Of a stretch of 64,000 nucleotides of DNA, positions 1 through 13,805 are shown one piece after another. Where the stretch lies: the NCBI GenBank assembly GCA_026260175.1, contig JAKCWW010000237.1:62001-126000 (forward strand), read 5' to 3'. The position numbers and the translations under genes were made by a program. The DNA is from Reticulitermes lucifugus (Eukaryota > Arthropoda > Insecta > Blattodea > Rhinotermitidae). The notes beneath the pieces were generated by a model. That model worked only from the letters and a program-made list of their open reading frames with translations. It did not search any database and was not told where the DNA came from. Every line of letters starts with the position of its first letter. Positions within the stretch are counted from its first letter, which is position 1.

Positions 1-2190
1 AAGGTGGCCAAAATATATCAAAGAAAGGAAGGTCATGGCAATTATGTGAGTAGAGAGTAGTGAACCTCCATGTGCGGTGTTGCAAGCGTGACGCAGTTGT
101 TCTCATTGTCGTAGCACGATTCTTTTTTTTCTAAATCTTTGTTCGAAAGAAAAAGATCTGGTTGTAACTTGGTTTCCATGGAAACAGAATACCAATTATT
201 ATACCACAAAATATGTCGGAGTGTGCTTGTGATGTCACTGAGATAATTTCAATTATAATGCTCTAAACAGACTGCGGGACGACGTTTTCACCCAAAATAA
301 ATATCGCTCTGTTTCTTAATTACAGACCTTCAGGAGTCTAAACTCCTTACCTCATCAGATAAAAAAAAATATCGATGATAACACAGAAATATAATTTTTA
401 ATAATAAGATAATCGCAGTCTATGAGTAGCCATAAAATAAACGAAGCGAGCCAATACCTTCTGTGGAACAATTGCCGAGATATTCGACGTTAAAAGTTTC
501 CGGTATACATACTAGTAGTTACTGTCTATCGAAATGTACCCAATGAGTCGATTGTCGAGGTAGTGGCTAGCGCACTTCCTTCTTACCTAAAGCTCATGGA
601 CATGAATTTCATGGCTGGAGAATATCTGGTTGAGGTTTCTCTGACGTTATTCTTTTCTGGTCAAAGAAATTTGCATGCTACTTTAGCACAGGCCACGACA
701 GTTTCTTATGCTCAGCAATTTATCATTCATAATCACCATGTCATTTCTTATCCGTATTGGATTATTTAAAAATATCCTTAAAATTCATAACTTAAAATCC
801 TATTGCCTAGAATGGAAGGATTATTGAGAATTGGGAACAAAGAATGACGAGTTTCGCAAATTTAACTCGAGGGACTGGAAAACAAAAATGATATTCAGGC
901 ATGATATCGTACCTCAAGAACGATATCCGAAACTGCGATATCCCGATTAGTATGAAAATACTAATCCCTCATTTGCAACCTTTAGTCTTTCTGACCAAAG
1001 TCACTGCAGAATGGCTATTCCAGAATTCATTCGTGGTTCCCCTCAGCCTCTCCAGACAAATGCCTCCAATTCATTACACATTCATCAGCCAACCAGGCGA
1101 CACTACATAGACTGAGATCCTGATAGCGTCAATAAATAAACAAGCAACAGCCTTTCTGTCGTTTTACAACCTGAAAGTGCATGAGGATAGCGAGGTTCAA
1201 CGCTAAAGGAATGTCTTTTTTGCGTTAAAATCACGTTCTCTATGGTATCACGACTTCACTTGAACCCAGTCCTTAAATCAGACTTTAATTCCTACTTTAA
1301 ATTTATGTTTATACAGCTGTGTTATAAATCTGATGCATTGCCAAGTAATACCCACAAACATTCGGAATTTCAATTGCTAATTACAATCTACTGTACCCGA
1401 TAACTGGAGCAGATAAACGAACAAGGTAGGGGGCGAGGAATGAACAGGAAATGCAGCACAAAACAACCACACAATGTAGAGAATGAAAGAGAATAAACGT
1501 GAATTATCAATATAAAATATAAATTTATGAAATAAAGCGGAGATACATTAATTATAAAGAATAAAAACCTGTAAAAACTTTAAAAAATACTACATAATGG
1601 TGACTGTTTGCAAGAGAGAAGAAGAAATGAGATATTTTAAAATTCAGACTGTTTGTTTCTGTTGCGAACATGTAACATGGAAGGAACTCACTACTGAGTC
1701 TGAAGAATATCAAAGTCTTACATTCAAGAACTGATGACAACGGGATATGTGCCTCATAGATAACACAGCAGAAAACGCCCGCTTAAGACTGAGCTGACTA
1801 ACAATTGTGGACAGAAATTGTGTAATACAAAACTCAAAAACAATCAATTAGAATGATTGTACATACCTTACAGGAGATGTAGCCACTCCAGAACCTAAAA
1901 TATTTCACCCACTTACAAGCTCTTTCCTTCAAATCCACTTTATAATATTATCCACTTTATAATATTGTCCCTCTTTCACGTCTAGTTGTGCCAAATAGTT
2001 TTTCCCTTCGTGTTTTCTTACTAAAACTGTTGAAACATTTGTCATCCTTCCAATACTTGCTATGTGCCTCGTCTATTAAAATTCTTACATTCTTACACGT
2101 GATATCGAGACATGTTTTACCATTATATTATGTTATGTATAATCCCCATATCCAAGGTTACGTCGATATTTCCAGTATGGCGTATATCGT
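1..2190. other. No gene recognised
   Basis: AT-rich sequence without a supported exon. At about 985-1105 the minus strand has a short frame with CLERLRGTTNEFW that may be a transposon scrap; I could not name its family. Confidence 0.6.
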
Positions 2191-2195
2191 TCATT

Positions 2196-2490
2196 TAGGG
2201 CCGGGATTGTGTAGTCGGTAAAGCGACTCGCTACGAGCTGGAGGTTTCGTTTCGAATGCCATTAGGGGCAAGAAATTTATCTCTCCACACCACTTCAGAC
2301 TGCCTCTAGGGCCTACCCAGCTTCCTGCGCAATGGATACCGGATGTTTCCTCAGGGGTAAAGCGGCCGGGGCCTGTCACTGACCACCCAACACGAACTAG
2401 CGCCACGTTTAAGCATGAGTAGAGCAATACCTCTACTCACCTCTGTACCTGTATTGGCATGTTAAAGAGCGACTTTTACCTTACCTTTAC
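2196..2490 (+). mobile_element. tRNA-derived SINE (type 1)
   Basis: Shares with the copy at 47125 the head (GGGCCGGGATTGTGTAGTCG), a central AAAGCGGCCGGG, CACCCAACACGAACTAGCGC and the tail CTTTTACCTTACCTTTACAT. The B box is more decayed. Confidence 0.75.
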
Positions 2491-2692
2491 ATAGCTCCTT
2501 TCCACCTTCGCGCTACGTGCCCTGTCCATCCTATTCACTTTCATTTAATCAGCGTAACAGTGTTAATTAAATTTGAGATTCCCGTGAAAATAAATGCAGG
2601 TTACGCTTTTCTTAGATATAGCGCCTCGTAGTTAGGTAGATAGATGCCTAAATTTCGAAAGAGCGTGCTGCATCCATCCTCAGGGTATAAAA

Positions 2693-2726
2693 CTGAAGAT
2701 GGAGGAAGGACGTTCCTCCGAAACGT
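2693..2726 (+). repeat. Single unit with hammerhead-like core
   Basis: CTGAAGAT, GGAGGAA, GGACG, TTCCTCC, GAAACG: a perfect seven-pair hairpin between the two conserved parts. It is the cleanest single unit of the motif amplified at 39864-40279. Confidence 0.6.
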
Positions 2727-3084
2727 TGGTATCTGTATATAAAACTATATGGAATCACTTTCTGGAACAGAATAACCTTTAATATTAAGGAAGATTACAA
2801 AGTATGAAGTTCCTTACAACATGTATGTCCACGAAGTCTTGGTTCCACAAAAAACAAATTCGAGGTTGTCACACTGATTTTCTCACAGAATGGGAGCTGC
2901 ATTGAAATTCTGACCACTTGACATAAAATATTTTTAAAAGTCTGGTATAATGTTCAGTTTTTCAACCATGGTAAGGGATCACGGCGGTGCCTTGTAAGGG
3001 GAAAACCTTCTTCCTGAGTTGACTGGATGTTGCGCGCTTCTGGCGGACCAGAAGTCGGCAGCTGATCGGGATGCGTACTTGCTG

Positions 3085-3750
3085 CAGTGACGTAACACTT
3101 TCTGGAGACTTGTCAAGTGACACTTAATGGAAGCATATAAAGTAACACTTTCTAGGTGCTTCTGAAGGCATGCCTGTTAGATGTACGTGAAGTAACACTT
3201 TCTGAAGCCTTCCAAGGTTACAGTTTCTGAATGCCTGTAAAGTAACACTTGCAGGACACTTGTGAAATAAAACTTTATGGAGGCATGTGAAATGATACTG
3301 GCTGGACGCTTCTGAATTTACACATGTTCTGTCTCGATGACGTTATGCTTGCAGACACTTTAAATTTACACTTTTGAGTAAAATTTGTTAGACACTTGTG
3401 CAGTAATACTTGAGGGAGGCATGCGAAGCAAGACCCTCTGAAGGGACTCTTGTTAGATGCTCGTGAAATCAGACTTTCTGAAGAATTCTGAGGTGACGCT
3501 TTCTGAATGCCTGTGGAGTAACACTTGCTGGACACTTGTGAAATAAAACCTGATGGAGGCATGTAAAGTACAACCTGCTAGACGCTTCTAAATTCACACC
3601 TGCTCTATATGTACATATTCATATTTGCGGAAAATTATAATTTCACGCTTGTGTAGGAACAGTTGCTAGACATTTGTGAAGCAACACTTCCTGGATATTT
3701 GTGCAGTGACACTTGCTAGACACTTCTAAAATTAATACTTGTGGACACTT
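3085..3750. repeat. Tandem array of about 27-bp units with 276-bp higher-order period
   Basis: Variants of GTGAAGTAACACTTGCTGGA followed by CACTT recur throughout. A larger block is also duplicated: the segment from AATGCCTGTAAAGTAACACT (3231) recurs from 3507 as AATGCCTGTGGAGTAACACT, with GAAATAAAAC and GGAGGCATGT in both, a 276-bp offset. Open frames here are artefacts of the repeat. Confidence 0.8.
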
Positions 3751-5424
3751 ACAAAACGTAATTCGTACGATTACGAAAGGAAACTCCGAAACTGAAGCCA
3801 CTCTTTCACTTAAAAACTTGTAGTCTAATGCATAATGATAATGACAAGCCGTGTCTATCCGTCCCTCAGTCGGTGGCATGTTTTATATCCGACTCGTGCT
3901 CTGGGTATCGACTGAAATTTGTATTGGGTTGCTACGATAAAGGAGAATTTCTTGTGATCAGCGTTTATCCTGTGAACACTTTATTTTACACACAGCTCCA
4001 ACTGGACAGAGTAAAATACATAAAACGACGTTCTTCTTGAAAATGCATACACGAGATTTACTTGGAAAAGTGTACACTCAAAGAAAATACAATTTCGGCC
4101 TGAGAGATAAAATAAGTAATTACACTTTCAGTGGATAATTACTCTTAAAAATACTGATGTACTAACAGTGTTAAATCTTCGGATTGTACTACTGCGACGT
4201 TACGTAATTAGCAAGCTGGTTCTTAAGAAAAATAATTTGAGAAGATGCGAGGTTGGTGAAAATGACTCAGGATAACGTTGGACGGTAGACTTAGAATTAG
4301 GTGTTTTCTATTTCCATAAAGTATGTTACACTCTATTGATTAGCCTTTTAAAATTAAATTATATTCAAGAGAATTTTAATTTATCAAAAACAAGTGTTTC
4401 CAGAATTCATATTTAATACCACCGTGAATCTCATTCCTGTCGGTTATTTTTCCGCATATATACTAGATTTTCGAAAAATATTCAAAAGTTTCTTAGCTAT
4501 AGTTATGTTACTGGCACTCAGAATTTAACTGAATATTTTGTACTAAAATGTAAAGACTTCTAAGCACTAAATTCAAATCATTTTCATTTAAATATTACAA
4601 AAATCTTTAAATATGCTGCAAATTCTGATTTTGTGGTGTACGTAGTGGTATGCAGCTTTTTACTATTGTTATGTATGACACTCAGCATAAATTTTACTTT
4701 ACGAGGTGCTAGATCAGCTCAAACAGGTGATCTGACGGAAAAAGGGAAGAAATTGATAAAAAATAAGTAATGCTTTATGCCAGAACTTAACGTTGCATCA
4801 AATTCTTAACTTACTGTTATCTTTTAACGACGCTTCACATTAAACTTTCTAAAGCAAAGAGTTAGCTGTCAAGGCCTCCAAGCGTCGTGGGCAAGGGGCC
4901 CGGGGAGCATCAGATGGCCTTACATACAAAACAGCCGACCATGGATGTTAGCCTTGAAAGGCTACGTCAAAATGACTTGTTACTGCTACTGCTTTTTAGA
5001 AACCTTCGAAAAAGTTGCGAAAAGTGACTAGTATCTGCGTAATAACTTCCCGTCTGTCTGCTTGCGTGGAACAATTCATCTCCCACTCGAGCGATTTGCG
5101 TGGCATTTTATATTAGTAGTAGTATTATTATCATATATTGTATTACGGTAAAGTCTATTCGCGAAATCATTATCTACTAAACTACGGAGAGGAACTCTTT
5201 AATACAGAAATTTTTAGATTCGGCCCTGATGGCAGTCTCCTCTGTTTTCATTAATTTCTTTCCAAAAATTGTTTTTAACAAAATTCTTCAGTTAAAAATT
5301 GATAGTGCTGTCTGTACTGAAAGCCATGGGCAACACACAAAATATGTTAGCTTCCCTTGGCCTCCGGAGGTGGCAAGGCATTTTCGTAAGAGGCTTGCAG
5401 GAGCAATGCATATCAGCGGAAGTT

Positions 5425-5697
5425 ATTGGCTATAGAAAAACTATCCTTACACCCAGGACGTATTTACGTCCATCAGATCCTACTATTTACTTCAAACTCT
5501 GCAGAAGATGATTTTCGATCAAAATGGCGTTTACTATGACAGTCAATAAGGCTCAAGGACATACGCTTAAACGTTTTGGCATATATCCACCACCGCCTGT
5601 TTTTTACAACGGCCAGCTCTATGTGACATTTTCCCGATCCTCTTCATTTGACAACGTCGCCGTTGCAATTATTGAAGGGCATGGACGTCGTATATAA
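5425..5697 (+). pseudogene. Helitron-type Pif1 helicase, C-terminal relic
   Basis: One frame reads RKTILTPRTYLRPSDPTIYF, KLCRR, an in-frame TGA (5509-5511), then MAFTMTVNKAQGHTLKRFGI, VFYNGQLYVTFSRSSSFDNV and a stop at 5695-5697. TxNKxQGxT and GQLYVxxSRxxS are the last two motifs of Pif1-family helicases, as found at the C-terminus of Helitron transposases. The TGA stands where relatives usually have Gln, so the copy is dead. The frame may extend weakly upstream to about 5299. No Helitron terminal hairpin was identified. Confidence 0.8.
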
Positions 5698-5699
5698 AA

Positions 5700-8600
5700 T
5701 GACGGATCCATAACATCAAATATTTTATATTGAAAAGTGCTTTAAAGTTTCAAATATATAAAAAAATCTTTGTTGATTAAATATTTTATTGTTTCCACAT
5801 TCGAATTATTCGCACGGGTAAAATTAGTTCAATTTGTTAATCAAATTCAGTTTGTGTTAAAACCTGAAAAACAGACATTCTACATAAATACCTACGTAAG
5901 CTTATGATAATATCTCGCTGAATTCTTCTTGAATTAAATAAATGACTTCAGAAAGGAGTTCTAGAGAAAATCAGTATACTCGTATACGTTTGATGTGAAA
6001 TATATTTTTACAAAAATTTTTCCATTTAGTAGATAATTACACGAAATACGTCAGAGCCAGACAGACGGACGGAATAGTTGACAAACTAAGTAGAATATGG
6101 CACCACATAAACACGATACTCATGTCGGATAATTAAGCCAAAAATGTAAATATTCTGTCTTATCTACAGTCGGACCTAGATAAATTGAAAAGAACACAGC
6201 AAATTAACAGTCATTACGATCTGTTTAGCCGCATTATACATAGGCTATATATTAGGCTATAACAAGAGAACAGTAAGATCACGCAAGACAACAGTATTTT
6301 CTTCTATGCGCTCTTTTCATTCTGTGACTATTAGTGCTCTACATAAAGTCAATGTGGGGAAGTTGGTGCGAATTTTTGGAAAACACTTTTTTTTCAAAAA
6401 TTTACACAGAATTATCAGAATTAGGACCATAACATCTAAGTGGACAAAACAGAATGCCAAGATCCAAACGAGCTCAATGTTACTTAGTACATACTATTAT
6501 ATTTTTCGTATATTTTGATGCCGAAAAATATATTATAGTACTAGAATGGAAACCGGTGCGTTCAGGCTATCTTGGTCTTCCACAAATACGTTGCAACGCT
6601 CAAAGTATCAGTTCGGTATTTCACCATTCAAGACCGCACACACCAGATAAGAGAACGCAAAAACATTTGATTTGTTGGCGTACATAAAATTTTGGCATTC
6701 TCAGTATTAGGGGCAGCTACAATAATCATGAATGTAATTTTTTCGGTGTTGTTGGCTAATATAAAATCAGGCCTGTGGTGCTGTATCTGTATTCATTTTC
6801 AGTAAATTTTATACCAGTTATCATGTAATAATATTACTTATTACTATTATTACTATTATTATTATCTGGAAATTAATCTATTAAATCAGAAGGTAAATAA
6901 ATATATTGAATTGATTGTGATTATTCTCATTTTAGTTTCTTTATTGTTGGCAAGAAAAAGAAAGTAATAAATAAAGGAAAAAAATAAAACAGTCAGATCT
7001 TCTGAAGTAGCTACGACACTCTGTCGACTGGTAAATATTTTTATAAGTTTCGGAGACGTTTTCTGCCTCCATGTGTAGGGTTGTCAGCCGTGAAAATGGA
7101 GGAAGCAAACTCTTCTGTGTTTATTCACCTATTGACACTGCTCTACCTCATGCAAGAGCGTTGCTGAAGACCACACTGAAAGACAAATCATGTTACCACG
7201 TCTTAAAAAGTAATGGGATAAGGTAAACTAGGATAATATTTTTCAAGGTAGCTAGTTTGGAAGAGAAATTTGAACCCAAGGCCTCCACAATACGAAGAAT
7301 AAACGCTATCCATTCTACCGCGACGGTCCGTGAGACTTCGTCCGTATGCTGCTCTTGAATTTAAGTCCTTCAAGACACTTAGGGAATTTAAATCTGCCTT
7401 CTCTGAAAAATAATCAGTGAAACCTTAGTTGAAGCTATTCCGGTGAACTTTTGATCTGTATAATTCGGTATCTATGGAGCAACCAGTGTATACAAAGAAT
7501 CAATTTGAAGTGTACGTGTGTGAGTCACAGAGTTCGTACTGCTGGCTTGGAATTGTCTTGTTCCAGACAACCAGCTTACAGCACTTTAATCCTTCTACGG
7601 ATGTGCTGCTACATGGTTTTAAATTTCATCAATCAAACTTAATGTCATATTACGACAATGGTCTTCAAACTATGGATTGCGACCCCCAAGGATTTGGCGG
7701 ACAAGTCAGAGAGAAAATTGCGCGAAATTAAAAAATTTAGAGATCAGAATGTTTAGTTTTACTAATTTATGAATCGGTTTTTCATCTGCTCCCTTTTCTT
7801 AGCAAGCGCAAGAATTCTTTGAGCCGCCGATTATATTGCATTCCTCAAATTACGTGTTTGTTAGAACGTTGATGTGAAATGAAATTTTTCTGAAACTCGC
7901 ATATTTTTCCACTTCAAGAAAGTCTAAATTTGTCAGTTAAAATACGTCGTTAAGTCCTGTCAATAAACTTTTGTAATTTGCTTGGGTTAAAGGGCAAAGT
8001 GTTTCGCTTTTTTGTTATAATCGTAAGAAACACATAAATACAAACCATAAACAAAACTCCGTGTTTTTAAGTTCTGAACTAGGTAATATTATTTTAAGCA
8101 CTTTACGGTGAAAGGTACAACACGTTTTATATTTTGTACACTTAATAAACCAAATTCATAAATATATGCAGCTTTGAAAATATATAAATTTACCTACAAC
8201 AGACTGTCATGAATGAAATAAAGTATTCAAAATTACAAAAAATCCGCTATTAGTAGGCATATTCCACATGAGTGTACAACGTTCTATTCTTTTTTGAGTT
8301 TGCACTAATTCGTGTTGATATTTGCAGATAACCAATATAGTTCACTCTACGGGAAAACCATTAACGAATCAGCAAACTTCAGTTCATGAAGTAGTCATAC
8401 TCCTGCCATGTTTCATGACAAACGTGAATCATAAAATGTATGTGTATTGTCGTTTAAGGTTTTTGTTCTAAGTGTATCTAGCAGCTACACAAGTTTCCCG
8501 CTCTCTTGCTGAAAGTAGGTAATAAAGCCAGATGTGATCGTGTCGGACTTGGAGACGTTAATCATCCAGAACTGAAAATAAAAAAGTTCTTGTAACGCGT

Positions 8601-10330
8601 TTTTGCACGAAGACTAGACGACGCGCAACCTTGGCAACGCGAACTGGCTGCAAATGTTGACATTCGATTGTTACTGAAGGAGGAAAGATGATTCAGATGC
8701 GTTCTGTTTTTGTCATGAAGCGAGAAAATGCCCAAGTATGAAAACCTGCACCAGACATTACGTGTCCCCTTTTTGTGCTTCAGCAAATTTGAGATGATGA
8801 TCAGATGCAGTCGATAACAATGACAATACACAGAGCTCACACAAATGAACAGAAGGCAGGCACTCGGAATATTGCTTACTGTGCTTAAAGCCTATTTTAT
8901 TTCATTATTTACAATTCTTTTGATATTACACTCCAATCCAATACCTAATATGAATTAAGTTTATAAAATGGAGTTTCAACAACATAAAAGACACTCTGAT
9001 GCCGAGAAAGTTATACTGACTTTCATGTCACACGGGTATAAGTACTACACATCAGGACTCCGTGTAGTCTGCAGTGACATTTAATAATTCGCGCTACATT
9101 GAACCAAGGCTTGTATCCTGGTGTAAAGATATATGCGTCAAGTGTCTCTGGCCAGAAGACGACAGCTTGCTTCCTGTCGGCGTCTGTTACAAATCGCTTG
9201 CCATCCAGATGCTTCTTAAGGGATCGGGACTGCAGATAGAGTGGTCCATAAACTCCTAGCGGCAGCGCTGTAACTACTCACAAATCCGGTTACCCGTATG
9301 AGGCCTCTTGGGGCCCTGGCTCCACGGTAAGACAAGTGCTTAGGCCTAAACATCCGTTGAGGTCTGATGTGTACCATACACCATGTATACAACGAACTCG
9401 AAATATCTTACGGGCGCCATTATACACGACAACATGAGCAACTGATAGTTTATACAGGCTATTCCGCCTAAGGTGTGCCAAACTTCACGATATTATATGG
9501 ATCACTTTGAGTGAGAAATGCTATATCTACCCGTACATATGCCCGATTATCAACTCTCATATCGCCACGATCATTTTGATAAATCAAGATGTTGGAAGAT
9601 ACCTTAGGGCAGGTCCGCTCAACCAGTAGCTTGCGGGCAACATGTTGCCAGAAACACAGTGTTGTGTTGCCCGCGGAGACATCTGAAATGATAAAAGGTC
9701 TTTTGACCCTTTCCCTGGCAACGCCGAGATAAAACACCAAAGAAGTTATACAAAATGAAAAGCTGTTTATTTATGGAGACAAACATTAATTACTAATACT
9801 TTTGTAAAAACATGCTAAAAATATTGACACGCTAAACTATGTCGTAAATTACATTTGTTTTAATTTTTGTATTATCAGTATATTTTTATTGCACATGCTG
9901 TACATACAACAACACAAGTAAAATTAAACTTACAATTACAAGTGTACTTATTCCTTCTCCTTTCTGCGTTTTGGATTTCCTGTTGCCCGCCTGCAGACCA
10001 AACATTTCCGAAGATGTCCTCACCACATAAAAGGTAGATCAGGCCTGCCTTATAGTATCAGCTCTTATGAGACAGCCTTACTCCTACTCCCACATCTCGC
10101 AAACACAACTCACTCGTAATTCACGTCTGAGACGCGTAGAACTATGCATACAGAACAGTGGACGTTATTTTGAAGAGTAATCAGTGTAAGATCAAAGAAA
10201 AATTACGTTCTTTGAAATTATCTGCTAAAAATTAAAATTTTATACCGTGTTGTAATGTAAACACATAAAGCAACATAACGAACTCAGTAACAAGTAAAAG
10301 TCAATATTCTTCTTCTGTGGTATTATCTGG
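5700..10330. other. No gene recognised
   Basis: AT-rich and non-coding as far as I can see. A decayed core unit lies at 7047-7072 on the minus strand. GCGGGCAACA (about 9626) and TGTTGCCCGC (about 9662) form a short inverted repeat. Confidence 0.6.
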
Positions 10331-10336
10331 CACATG

Positions 10337-10490
10337 ACTGTCTTTTCATGTTGTACACACGTACGATAAGTCCTATTATCTGACAGACAACTGTCTTTTC
10401 ATGTTATACACACGTACGATAAGTCCTATTGTCTAATACATAATTGTTTTTCCTACTGTACACACAATAAGGTAAGTCCTAATTACTCTC
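10337..10490. repeat. 53-bp tandem repeat, about three units
   Basis: ACTGTCTTTTCATGTTGTAC starts at 10337 and recurs at 10390 nearly unchanged; a more decayed third unit starts at 10443. CACACGTACGATAAGTCCTA is shared by the first two. Confidence 0.85.
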
Positions 10491-11999
10491 TTTGTTTTGT
10501 GGCGTTATTGAACACATGTTATACAATATGTTCAGACTTCTTTGATATATTTTTGTTTGGTACACCTCATGCTGAACATGCTGTATAATAGAATACGGCT
10601 ATTTGGTTTCAACATACACGGATGAATTATAATTATTACATTACTTAAAAATGCTTTCAAAATTGTTGAATTTTCTGTGGTAGCTGATATAATTTCTACT
10701 ACGCAGTCCTCTTTGTTATTATTTCTGACGTAGTTAGAGAAACAATTCGCGTGTTCATTTCGTGGTTTAGCTCATGTGTAAGGTTACTGACTAAATTAGT
10801 CATCTACTCTGATGACTGGGGCAACTGGATCCTCCGAATCTTAGGCACAATTCTACCAGACTGCAAGTCGTCCCATTCCAGAAGATGGGAAATTTCTACT
10901 TTTCTTTTGTTTCTGCCTCAGTTCTCTACATCAAAATTTACTCCAGCCGTATCAATTGTAGAGAAACTTTATTAGTCACCAGTAAGGAGACTGGTCTAGA
11001 AGAATACACTGAGAAAACTCAGTATACATTCATGTCTTGTAATCAGAATTAAGGACAAAATCTCAAAGTAAATATGGCTAATACATCATGTGAAAATTAG
11101 GCAAAGTTCTAATATTTAGAAAAGGCATTAACAAATTGAATTTTCCTGTCACAAATTAATTTATATATTTTTTACGTATTTGATGTTTTTGTTACACCGC
11201 TGTCAGCATCTCAAGTTATAATGTAGATGGAACAATTATTGGTGAAGGATGAATTTGAAAGGATCTGAAAGGAAGCTGTCGTGATATAATAGAGGCACCA
11301 TTCCGAAATCTTCCTAAAGTATCTTTGTAAAACCATGAAAAATTTCTCTGTCGCCGACGTTCAATTCGAGATTCGAAAATGCACCTCCGTAATACAAGTC
11401 CAGAGCGTTGATGCTGCAATAAATTGGTCACTACAGTATGTTGCAATTGGCAGAAATACGTAAAGCTTCGTGCGACAGAAAACTCTCTATATTTAAAGTG
11501 TTTAGAAAAAATAGAAGCAAAGAAATCCTTGCACTGGGGCAGGGCTCATCAGTAGAGAAGGCCATGAAATGAGCATATTTGTACTCGGTTGTCTGGAGTT
11601 ATTCTCAGAACAGCAAAGTAGAACACGACTCTAGACAATGTGCCTTAAAGAAATATTTCTTCCTTAATTGGGGTTTTTGAATGAGATATTCGTAACTTTC
11701 CTGTTAGGTTACATGTAATTGTTGTTAGGCCAGTTCGTTATGGAGGTATTTTTACTGCAAGGGACACGAAATAGCCATGTACGTTAGCTATTATTGTTTC
11801 TTCTAATTGCTCCCGATTTCAGTGAAAGCCAAGTGCTGCTGTGTGTGCTTATTTTCTACTAGAAACTGATAGATGGTCTTTGTCGTACACGAAAGTGAGC
11901 AAGTGCAAATGCACAATACTGAGGAAAGTGAGAAGTGTAGAAAATTAAATCAAGTTAAAATTCATTGTCTTGTGGAGCATGGTAAATATTACATAAATC

Positions 12000-12200
12000 T
12001 TCAGGTTCCACCTCACATAAAGCACGCTCTATCAAATGACACCCAGTCCATTAATGCTTTGTACGGAAGTACGCGGTATTTACTCAAAAAATCACAGGAA
12101 ATTAATATATAGGCTCCTTGGGCAAAAGCCAGAGCTGTTTAAAGTCGAAACATGTGGCATTGTGATTCAAATAGTCGGCATGTCTGTGGATCTGGGGGAG
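12000..12200 (+). repeat. Unclassified dispersed repeat, copy
   Basis: TTCCACCTCACATAAAGCAC and GGGCAAAAGCCAGAGCTGTT match the two segments of the repeat at 15310. Confidence 0.5.
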
Positions 12201-12794
12201 AAAACACACTTAAACGGAAATCTGATTGAGTCCTTTGAAGTCTAATTTGTACAATATTTAAAAATTTATTTCCTGCATCACACAAAAAAGATCCCTTCCC
12301 TTTCAAGGACCAGTCGTTTAATGTTCTTATGGCTATTATTGTCAGAAGCATAAGAAATACACACCTACAATTTATGGTCAAAATGCAACAACTTTTAATG
12401 TAAAAGTAAATGACACACATAGTAACTAAATGCTTTAAAAATTGACAAGTTGTGAAAATAACTTAAATAATAAACTTCAAAAACATAAAATAAACGTATT
12501 TGACTTCGTCTACAATTTACTGCTTCCAAATCATTTCTCTATAGTCCATTTTATGTTTTAACAAATAATGAAAGTAGAATAATATAAACCGTAAACCACA
12601 AGCATAATAGCGCTTACATCTCTTCTGGCAGTAACTTAAAGAATTAGGCGATATAATTAAGAAATACGACGCAACTTGCAACATTTTTTAGGTCAATTTT
12701 GTAGTCAAGTGTGTAAACAACTAAAACAGACAGGATGCCAAAATTACACGTGTAGCCACACGAACTGCGGGCCTAGCTATACAAACGACCGTCT

Positions 12795-12905
12795 GAGGTA
12801 GGTGCCCGTTTCACATCTTGGTGACCACAGCCTGAAGAAGGCGCAGCATGTTCCACCAAAACATTTGTAATCACCTACCAAAATACACGGTGTCATGACA
12901 CAGAC
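12795..12905 (+). repeat. Decayed units of the 70-bp minisatellite
   Basis: GCCTGAAGAAGG, TTCCACCAAAACATTTGTAA and CACCTACCAAAATACACGGT match the unit at 39864; the minus-strand open frame here is an artefact. Confidence 0.5.
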
Positions 12906-13546
12906 GTCCACAAAACGAATTTCCTTAATACTCCCTTGATAAGAAAGAGGTATCTCACTTAGTAATATCTGCCTTTTTTCTGCTGATGTCTTCAATATTT
13001 CACGGTGCCCTTGAAACTAAATGCCTCCTGTCATTCTTAAATTGATCCATTCCCTCCTGATACTTCTCAGACACAATGCATACAATCGACCGTCAAAATA
13101 CACAAAGGTTGCATGTAATACCAATGGCCTTCCTTATCAACCATATGCAGGAATATAAAACAAAATAATACATTTTTGAATACATGTATATCAATATAAG
13201 AGTAATTTGCCATAAAATTATACAGGTATTTATATTTTACAAATGTGCATCTTATACATAATTATACATATGTCATTTTGTCTGTCTATGTCTTACTTTC
13301 AGTTTTAATAGTCTGTGGGTAGACTAATTACCAATGTAAATGTTTATTAAGGTATACACTGACATAAGTACATATGTAAATTTTACAAAAAGTGCACGTT
13401 TCTAAATTATAAATATATATAAGAATTCGCTCCAAGTTAATCGATGTATTGGTATATTCAATCAGCTATTCAGGATTGTATTTTGTCAGCCGTAATATGT
13501 TTCAATGACGAACCAATTTATTTTGAGAAACTAAAGCAATTTTATG

Positions 13547-13805
13547 CCGATCCCAGTGGCCGCGCGGTCTAAGGCGTGGGTCTACGGCCGCTCGCTTACT
13601 AGGANNNNNNNNNNNNNNNNNNNNNNNNNNNNNNNNNNNNNNNNNNNNNNNNNNNNNNNNNNNNNNNNNNNNNNNNNNNNNNNNNNNNNNNNNNNNNNNN
13701 NNNNNNNNNNNNNNNNNNNNNNNNNNNNNNNNNNNNNNNATCGTGAAGTCTCGAAAAATGAGGCGGCCTAGGCCCCCAAGGGGCTGTCGAGCCATTGGGG
13801 GGAAA
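13547..13805 (+). mobile_element. tRNA-derived SINE (type 3), interrupted by an assembly gap
   Basis: The left part (13547-13604) matches the head of the copy at 61479 and the right part (13740-13805) matches its tail. Flanking duplications AAAGCAATTTTATG (13533-13546) and AAAGCAGTTTTATG (13806-13819) differ at one base. Confidence 0.8.
13605..13739. other. Assembly gap, 135 N
   Basis: A run of 135 unknown bases. The intact type 3 SINE at 61479 has about 139 bp between the two flanking match points (61536-61674), so the missing sequence is probably just the middle of the SINE. Confidence 0.95.

Noticed and set aside
9626-9671. Short inverted repeat GCGGGCAACA/TGTTGCCCGC
   Set aside because: Too short and isolated to call a mobile element.
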